DNA of 64,000 nucleotides from the NCBI RefSeq assembly GCF_017876575.1, contig NZ_JAGIOE010000001.1, positions 4,320,443 through 4,384,442 on the forward strand, given 5' to 3'. This document shows, in pieces, positions 59,076-64,000 of the stretch. Within the stretch, counting starts at the first letter, position 1. The number at the start of each line of letters is the position of its first letter. The translations under genes and the position numbers were made by a program. The notes beneath the pieces are model-generated. The model was not told the DNA's origin and searched no databases. It saw only the letters and a program-made list of their open reading frames with translations. The DNA is from Paeniglutamicibacter psychrophenolicus (GTDB taxonomy: Bacteria > Actinomycetota > Actinomycetes > Actinomycetales > Micrococcaceae).

Positions 59076-60611
59076 CTATGCCTTGACGGCAAACCAACCG
59101 GTGACCGACGGGTCGAGGTTCTGGTAGATGTGCTTTGCTTCCTGGTACTCGGCCAGGCCCGTGGGGCCCAGCTCGCGGCCCACGCCGGAGGCGCCGAAGC
59201 CGCCCCATTCGGCCTGCGGCAGGTACGGGTGGAAGTCGTTGATCCACACGGTGCCGTGGCGCAGCCGCCCGGCCACGCGCTGGGCCCGCCCGGCGTCCTG
59301 GGTCCACACGGCCCCGGCCAACCCGTAGTCGGTGTCGTTGCCGATGGCCACGGCCTGGTCCTCCGTGGTGAAGGTTTCCACGGTGATGGTCGGTCCGAAA
59401 GCCTCGTCCTGGGCCACGGACATATCTCCGGTGACCCGGTCCAGCACGGTGGGCAGGTAGAAGTGCCCGGCCTCCAGGTTGGTCCCGTCCGCGTTGGTGG
59501 CTGCCCGGCCGCCGCAGCGCAGGCGCGCGCCCTCGGCGATGCCGGCCTGCACGTAGGCATCGACCTTGGCCAGGTGCTCGGCGGAGATCAGCGCGCCGGT
59601 CTCGGCCGACTCGTCAAAGGGACCGCCCAGGCGGATGTCCTTGGCGCGGCGCACCAGCTCGTCGACGAAGGCCTCGGCGATGGATTCCTCCACCACCAGC
59701 CGGGCCCCGGCGGAGCAGACCTGCCCGGAGTGCACGAAGGCGCCGTTGAGGGCGTTGTCCACCGCGGCGTCGAAGTCGGCGTCGGCGAAGATGACGTTGG
59801 GGTTCTTCCCGCCCAGTTCCAGGGCGACCTTCTTCACTGTGCCGGCAGCCGAGGCGGCGATGACCCGCCCGGTGGCCAGTCCCCCGGTGAAGGAGACCAT
59901 GTCCACGTCGCGGTGCGTGGACAGGGCAGGGCCGACCTCGGACCCCGCCCCGGTGACCAGGTTGGCCACCCCGGCCGGCAGTCCCAGTTCCGCAAGCACG
60001 TCCATCATCAGGATGGAGGTGGAGGGTGTGAGCTCGGCGGGCTTGAGGATGAAGGAGCAGCCGGCGGCCAGGGCCGGGGCGATCTTCCAGGCTGCCTGCA
60101 GCAGCGGGTAGTTCCATGGGGTGATCATGGAGACCACGCCCACCGGTTCGTAGACGATCCGCGAGACCACGTTGGCGTCCCCGGCGTCCACCACGCGTCC
60201 GGCTTCCTGCCCGGCGAGCTTGCCGAAGTAGGTGAAGCTGTCGGCGATGGCCTCGATGTCCAGTCGCGCCTCGTACATGCGCTTACCGGTGTCCAGTGCC
60301 TCGGCGCGCGCAAACTCCTCCTGGCGCTCCAGCAGCCGGGCGGCGACCCGCAACAGGAACTCGCCGCGTTCGGAGGCCGGAACCGAGGTCCACGCGCCGG
60401 AGTCGAAGGAGGCGCGGGCCGCGGCGATGGCGCGCTCGGAGTCGGCGCCGGTTCCCTCGGAGACCGTGGCCACGTGCTCGCCGGTGCCGGGGCAGGTGAT
60501 CTCCCGGGTGCCGCCAGCCGCGGCCGGGGCCCAGGCCCCGTTGATGTAGATGCTGGTGCCGGGGCCGAACCCGTTGGCGCCCGGTGCTGGATCCTTGATG
60601 GCCTGGCTCAT
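59076..60611 (-). CDS. betB: betaine aldehyde dehydrogenase
   Basis: NAD(P)-dependent oxidation of betaine aldehyde to glycine betaine, the second osmoprotectant step. The 511-residue ALDH has the oxyanion Asn in TPWNYPLLQAAWK, the NAD site FTGGLATGRVI, the general-base Glu in ALELGGKNP and the catalytic Cys in HSGQVCSAGARL. The start overlaps the betT stop by ATGA. Confidence 0.93.
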   Translation of the reverse strand: MSQAIKDPAPGANGFGPGTSIYINGAWAPAAAGGTREITCPGTGEHVATVSEGTGADSERAIAAARASFDSGAWTSVPASERGEFLLRVAARLLERQEEFARAEALDTGKRMYEARLDIEAIADSFTYFGKLAGQEAGRVVDAGDANVVSRIVYEPVGVVSMITPWNYPLLQAAWKIAPALAAGCSFILKPAELTPSTSILMMDVLAELGLPAGVANLVTGAGSEVGPALSTHRDVDMVSFTGGLATGRVIAASAAGTVKKVALELGGKNPNVIFADADFDAAVDNALNGAFVHSGQVCSAGARLVVEESIAEAFVDELVRRAKDIRLGGPFDESAETGALISAEHLAKVDAYVQAGIAEGARLRCGGRAATNADGTNLEAGHFYLPTVLDRVTGDMSVAQDEAFGPTITVETFTTEDQAVAIGNDTDYGLAGAVWTQDAGRAQRVAGRLRHGTVWINDFHPYLPQAEWGGFGASGVGRELGPTGLAEYQEAKHIYQNLDPSVTGWFAVKA

Positions 60612-62803
60612 GCGTTTTCCTCTTCCTTCTCCGCGCCCGCAACGGGCCCGGTCCTGGTCACGGGAATCATCCCGGTGTCGAAGTCGCTGTCCCAGTCGGT
60701 CTTGGGCAGCGTGGTCTCGGCGATCTGGCTCAGACCGTCGGTGTTTGCCTGCGCACGCAGGAACGACATGTGCACCTCGTACTGGTCAAGCACGTCGGAA
60801 ATGATCTGCTCGCGGGTGCAGCCCATGAGGTCGTATCCGTGGGAGCCCTCCTGGGAGAAGACCTCCATGCGGTAGTACTTCTCCCCCGTGGAGGAGTCCC
60901 GCGCATAGGAGGGCACGTTGAGCGCGACCGGATACACCTGGTACTTGAACGGGCGTTCGGTCCCGTGCGGGACCACCAGGTCCACGGACTTGATGCCCAG
61001 CTGGCCCACCGGGGCGATCTCCAGTTCCCCGACGACCCCGGAGCGTGCGAACTCGTTGTTCACTTCCTCCAGTGCCGGGGTCACGATCTCCTGAATGAAG
61101 CGCTGGGCCGCACGCTGGCCGGGGTAGGCCATGGTGCGGGCCAGGCGTTGGCGCCAGCCACGCCGGTGGTCGATCCCGGTCGATCCGGTGCGGCTGGTCA
61201 GCACGGTGTGCAGGGTGTTCTTGTAGCTTCCGGCCAGAGTGCGCTCCACGCGCAGGGCCTTGTAGAGCCCCAGCATGATGAACACCAGCACCACCGAGAA
61301 CGGCAGGCCCATGATCACCGTGGCGTTTTGCAGGGTGGGCACCCCGCCGACCAGCAGCATCGCCAGGGTCAGCAGGCCGGTGGCCACCGACCAGAAGACG
61401 CGCACCCACTTGGGGCCGTCGGACTCGGCGTCTTTGAGGTGCGAGGTGAAGTTGGCCATCACCAGAGCGCCGGAGTCGGCGCTGGTGACGTAGAAGAGCA
61501 GCCCGGTAAAGGTGGCGATGGCCGCGACCAGCGGGACGGCCGGGTATTGCTCGAGCAGCGAGTAGAAGGCCCGCTCGGGCTGGTTCATGGCGACGTCGCC
61601 GAACTCCGTGTTGCCTCCCATGACCAGGGCCAGGGCGCTGTTGCCGAAGATGGAGATCCACAGCAGGATGAACGTGAACGGGACCACGATCACGCCTGTG
61701 ACGAACTGGCGGATGGTGCGCCCGCGCGAGATGCGGGCCAGGAACAGTCCGACGAACGGGGCCCAGGCGATCCACCAGGCCCAGAAGAACAGGGTCCAGC
61801 CGTTGAGCCAGTCATCGGGGCGGTCATACGCCATGGTGTCCAGGGCCATGCCCGGGAAGCGCGAGAGTGTGTCGCCGATGTTCAGGATGATCCCGTCGAG
61901 CAGGAAGCGGGTCTTGCCGGCGAAGAGCACGAAGAGCATCAAGGCGATGCAGAGGATGACGTTGAGTTCCGAAAGCCGGCGGATGCCCTTTTCCACGCCG
62001 GTGAGCACCGAGATGGTGGCCATGACCACGGCGATGACGATCAGTGCGATCTGCACCGAGGTGCCCTCGGGGATGCCGAACATGAAGTTCAGCCCGAAGT
62101 TCAGTTGGGCCACGCCGATGCCCAGCGAGGTGGCGATGCCGAAGATGGTGCCCAGCACCGCGGCGATGTCCACGCCGTGGCCCAGCGGGCCGTGGATGCG
62201 CTTGCCCAGGATCGGGTAGAGCGCCGAGCGGATCGACAGCGGCAGGTTGTGGCGGTAGGCGAAGTAGCCCAGGGCCAGGCCGATCAGGGCGTAGAGCCCC
62301 CAGCCGAGGATGCCGTAGTGGAAAAGTGTCCAGGCCAGCGCCTGGCGGGCGGCTTCGACGGTGGAACCGTCCCCGGTGGGCGGGGCCAGGAACTGGGCGA
62401 CGGGTTCGGAGACCGAGAAGAACATCAAATCGATGCCGATCCCGGCGGCGAACAGCATGGCCGTCCAGGTGAAGAGGTTGAACGTGGGGCGGGAGTGGTC
62501 CGGGCCCAGCCGGGTCTTGCCGACCTTGGAGACCGCGATGGAGATGACGAATACCAGGACCATCACCACGACCAGCGAGTACCACCAGCCGAAGGTCGCC
62601 CCGACCCAGCCGACCACTGCGGTGATCACGGCGTGGGCGCCGGCCTGGTCGATCATGGCCCAGAGGGTGAAGGCCAGGATCGTGGCGGCGGAGCCGAAGA
62701 ACACGACCTTGTTGATGCGGTTGGGCCCCGCGTCGGGCGGGATTGCACTTTCCGTGTTGTTTATGGGTATAGCCGGGTCATCTGAATACTTGACGGCACT
62801 CAT
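60608..62803 (-). CDS. betT: BCCT-family choline/betaine transporter
   Basis: A 731-residue Na+- or H+-coupled importer of choline or betaine. Twelve helices occupy about residues 35-530. The BCCT signature FFWAWWIAWAPFVGLFLARISRGRTIR is intact, and GIGIDLMFFSVSEPV holds the helix-3 region. A roughly 190-residue cytoplasmic C-terminal domain, as in E. coli BetT where it senses osmolarity, follows. ATG 62803 starts MSAVKYSDDPA; a TAGGCT hexamer (62812-62817, minus strand) lies 8 bases before it. It is first in betT - betB - betA. No BetI-type regulator is in view. Confidence 0.94.
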   Translation of the reverse strand: MSAVKYSDDPAIPINNTESAIPPDAGPNRINKVVFFGSAATILAFTLWAMIDQAGAHAVITAVVGWVGATFGWWYSLVVVMVLVFVISIAVSKVGKTRLGPDHSRPTFNLFTWTAMLFAAGIGIDLMFFSVSEPVAQFLAPPTGDGSTVEAARQALAWTLFHYGILGWGLYALIGLALGYFAYRHNLPLSIRSALYPILGKRIHGPLGHGVDIAAVLGTIFGIATSLGIGVAQLNFGLNFMFGIPEGTSVQIALIVIAVVMATISVLTGVEKGIRRLSELNVILCIALMLFVLFAGKTRFLLDGIILNIGDTLSRFPGMALDTMAYDRPDDWLNGWTLFFWAWWIAWAPFVGLFLARISRGRTIRQFVTGVIVVPFTFILLWISIFGNSALALVMGGNTEFGDVAMNQPERAFYSLLEQYPAVPLVAAIATFTGLLFYVTSADSGALVMANFTSHLKDAESDGPKWVRVFWSVATGLLTLAMLLVGGVPTLQNATVIMGLPFSVVLVFIMLGLYKALRVERTLAGSYKNTLHTVLTSRTGSTGIDHRRGWRQRLARTMAYPGQRAAQRFIQEIVTPALEEVNNEFARSGVVGELEIAPVGQLGIKSVDLVVPHGTERPFKYQVYPVALNVPSYARDSSTGEKYYRMEVFSQEGSHGYDLMGCTREQIISDVLDQYEVHMSFLRAQANTDGLSQIAETTLPKTDWDSDFDTGMIPVTRTGPVAGAEKEEENA

Positions 62804-62943
62804 GTTTCGAGAGCCTAGCAATGACTTGTGCGCGTGCAGCCGCCCGGGCGCGTCTATCACACGCCCCGGGGTGAGATTCCCCACACGTTCGGCGGCTGGT
62901 TCGGCGGCGGTTTGGTTCCGGCATTCCGCGGCTTTCCGGGCAC

Positions 62944-63023
62944 AAAAAATGCCCCGCCGGAAGCAGCCGGGAACCGCTTGTCTTGTGCGTTCGGTTCCGG
63001 GCGTGTCCCCGGGGGCGGGGCAT
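62944..63023 (-). terminator. terminator of the mannose-1-phosphate guanylyltransferase gene
   Basis: A 10-bp stem (62949-62958 with 63014-63023) encloses a second dyad (62970-62976 with 62992-62998). On the minus strand it is followed by six T residues. Confidence 0.8.
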
Positions 63024-63052
63024 CGATGTCCCGGTGGCTGCCGGGGCAAGAA

Positions 63053-64000
63053 CTACAGGACGTCCATGACGCCTTCCTCCTTGAGCTTTTCCACGGTGGC
63101 CTTCACAGACTGCGCGTGCTCCTTGGTGGTGACCAGCAGCGCGTCGGGGGTGTCGACGACAACCACGTCGTGGATTCCTATCAGGGCGATAACGCGCTTG
63201 GAGTCGGTGACCACCACACCGGTGGCGTTGTCCGAGTACACGCGGGGGTTGCCGCCCACCACGGTGACGCCGGTCTTTTCGCTGGCGGGGTTCAGCCGGC
63301 CGATGGCCGCGAAGTCCCCCACGTCGTCCCAGTTGAAGACGCCGGGGATCACTGCCACGTCGCCGGCCGCCGCGGCCGGCTCGGCCACGGCGTAGTCGAT
63401 GGCGGTCTTGGGCAGGGTCGGCCAGATGCGGTTGATGGTTTCCACCCGGTCCCCGGTTTCCCAGGCCTGGGCGATTTCCATCAGGCCCGCGTAGAGCACC
63501 GGTTCGCTGCGCTGCAGGTGCTTGAGCATCAGGGCCACCGGGGCGACGAACATGCCGGCGTTCCAGAGGTAGCCGCCGTCGGCCAGGTAGCGGCGGGCCG
63601 TGTCCTCGTTCGGCTTCTCGACGAACTCGACGACGTCGCGGGCCGTGGGTGCGCCGGAGACCTGGAGCTTTTCCCCGGCCCGGATATAGCCGAAGCCCGT
63701 GGATGGCGTGGTGGGGCGGATGCCGATGGTGACGATCTTGCCGGTGGCAGCCGTGTATATGGCCTCGCGGACCGATTCCTGGAAGACCTCGACCGGGACA
63801 ATGACCTGGTCGGCGGCGAAGGAACCCATGATGGTCTCGGGATTGCGCAAGTAGAGGATGGCGGCGGCCAGGCCGATGGCGGCCGCCGAATCCTTGGGGT
63901 CCGGTTCCAGAACCAGGTTCAGGTCGCTGATTTCCGGCAGTTGGGCCAGCACCGCAGTGCGGTGGGCGCGCCCGGTGACCACCATGATGTTGTCACCGGC
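63053..64000 (-). CDS. manC: mannose-1-phosphate guanylyltransferase, 5' end missing
   Basis: Makes GDP-mannose from mannose-1-phosphate and GTP for mannosylated glycans and lipids. The frame is open at the right edge (AGDNIMVVTGRAHR), so 315 residues are seen and the nucleotide-binding GGxGTRLWP motif lies outside. Visible family parts are FVEKPNEDTARRYLADGGYLWNAGMF, with the EKP motif, TAIDYAVAE, and FNWDDVGDFAAIGRL. No phosphomannose isomerase domain follows, so this is the monofunctional type. Confidence 0.93.
   Translation of the reverse strand, partial: AGDNIMVVTGRAHRTAVLAQLPEISDLNLVLEPDPKDSAAAIGLAAAILYLRNPETIMGSFAADQVIVPVEVFQESVREAIYTAATGKIVTIGIRPTTPSTGFGYIRAGEKLQVSGAPTARDVVEFVEKPNEDTARRYLADGGYLWNAGMFVAPVALMLKHLQRSEPVLYAGLMEIAQAWETGDRVETINRIWPTLPKTAIDYAVAEPAAAAGDVAVIPGVFNWDDVGDFAAIGRLNPASEKTGVTVVGGNPRVYSDNATGVVVTDSKRVIALIGIHDVVVVDTPDALLVTTKEHAQSVKATVEKLKEEGVMDVL

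Overview
The window looks like the chromosome of a high-GC Gram-positive actinomycete, most likely Micrococcaceae (Arthrobacter sensu lato; Paeniglutamicibacter would fit, but the genus is an inference). The support is a mycothiol S-conjugate amidase, the order eno - ftsB-like - DUF501 - ppx, a giant NAD-type glutamate dehydrogenase, GC-rich codon use, and several genes whose -10 box lies 6-7 bases before the start codon, as in leaderless actinobacterial transcripts. No replication origin, rRNA or CRISPR array is visible. One tRNA (Leu, anticodon TAA) is present.

Layout. 1-16 kb: carbonic anhydrase (cut by the left edge), fumC, a TetR repressor with its DHA2 efflux pump, NAD-glutamate dehydrogenase, a Nudix hydrolase, a type A24 prepilin peptidase, an unknown protein, PhoH, a cis-prenyltransferase, a TrhA/hemolysin III membrane protein and a DUF255 thioredoxin-fold protein. 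17-25.6 kb: a conserved block (mca, DUF4307 protein, greA, then ilvA) interrupted by two accessory insertions. The first holds a higBA-like toxin-antitoxin pair with a frameshifted toxin and a pRiA4b ORF-3-like gene. The second is a low-GC hipBA module whose promoter region carries four 16-bp operators spaced exactly 26 bp apart. 25.6-36 kb: ilvA, an AI-2E family transporter, a Bax inhibitor-1 protein, and a HAAT/LIV-I ABC importer (livHMGF, with livK facing it on the other strand).

36-45.7 kb, nearly all on the minus strand: tRNA-Leu, type II NADH dehydrogenase with a Rex-like operator over its promoter, a subtilisin-like membrane protease, ppx, a DUF501 protein, an FtsB-like divisome protein, enolase, MazG and adenosine deaminase. 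An intact IS1634-type insertion sequence (45.7-47.6 kb) sits inside the promoter of the adenosine deaminase gene. 47.7-56 kb: a DedA protein, then a nucleoside uptake and salvage cluster (BMP lipoprotein, ABC ATPase, two permeases, cytidine deaminase, thymidine phosphorylase). 56-64 kb: an M20 amidohydrolase, a choline-to-glycine-betaine operon (BCCT transporter, betaine aldehyde dehydrogenase, choline dehydrogenase), and mannose-1-phosphate guanylyltransferase (cut by the right edge).

How the genes fit together. The nucleoside importer feeds cdd, deoA and, formerly in line with them, add. BetT, BetA and BetB import choline and oxidise it to the osmoprotectant glycine betaine. The TetR/MFS pair looks like a self-regulated drug-efflux unit. 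Ndh appears to be tuned to the NADH/NAD+ ratio through Rex. No wholly new system is evident. The most unusual signals are regulatory: the hipBA operator quartet, the Rex-like box, the IS in the add promoter, and a toxin gene broken in front of an intact antitoxin.
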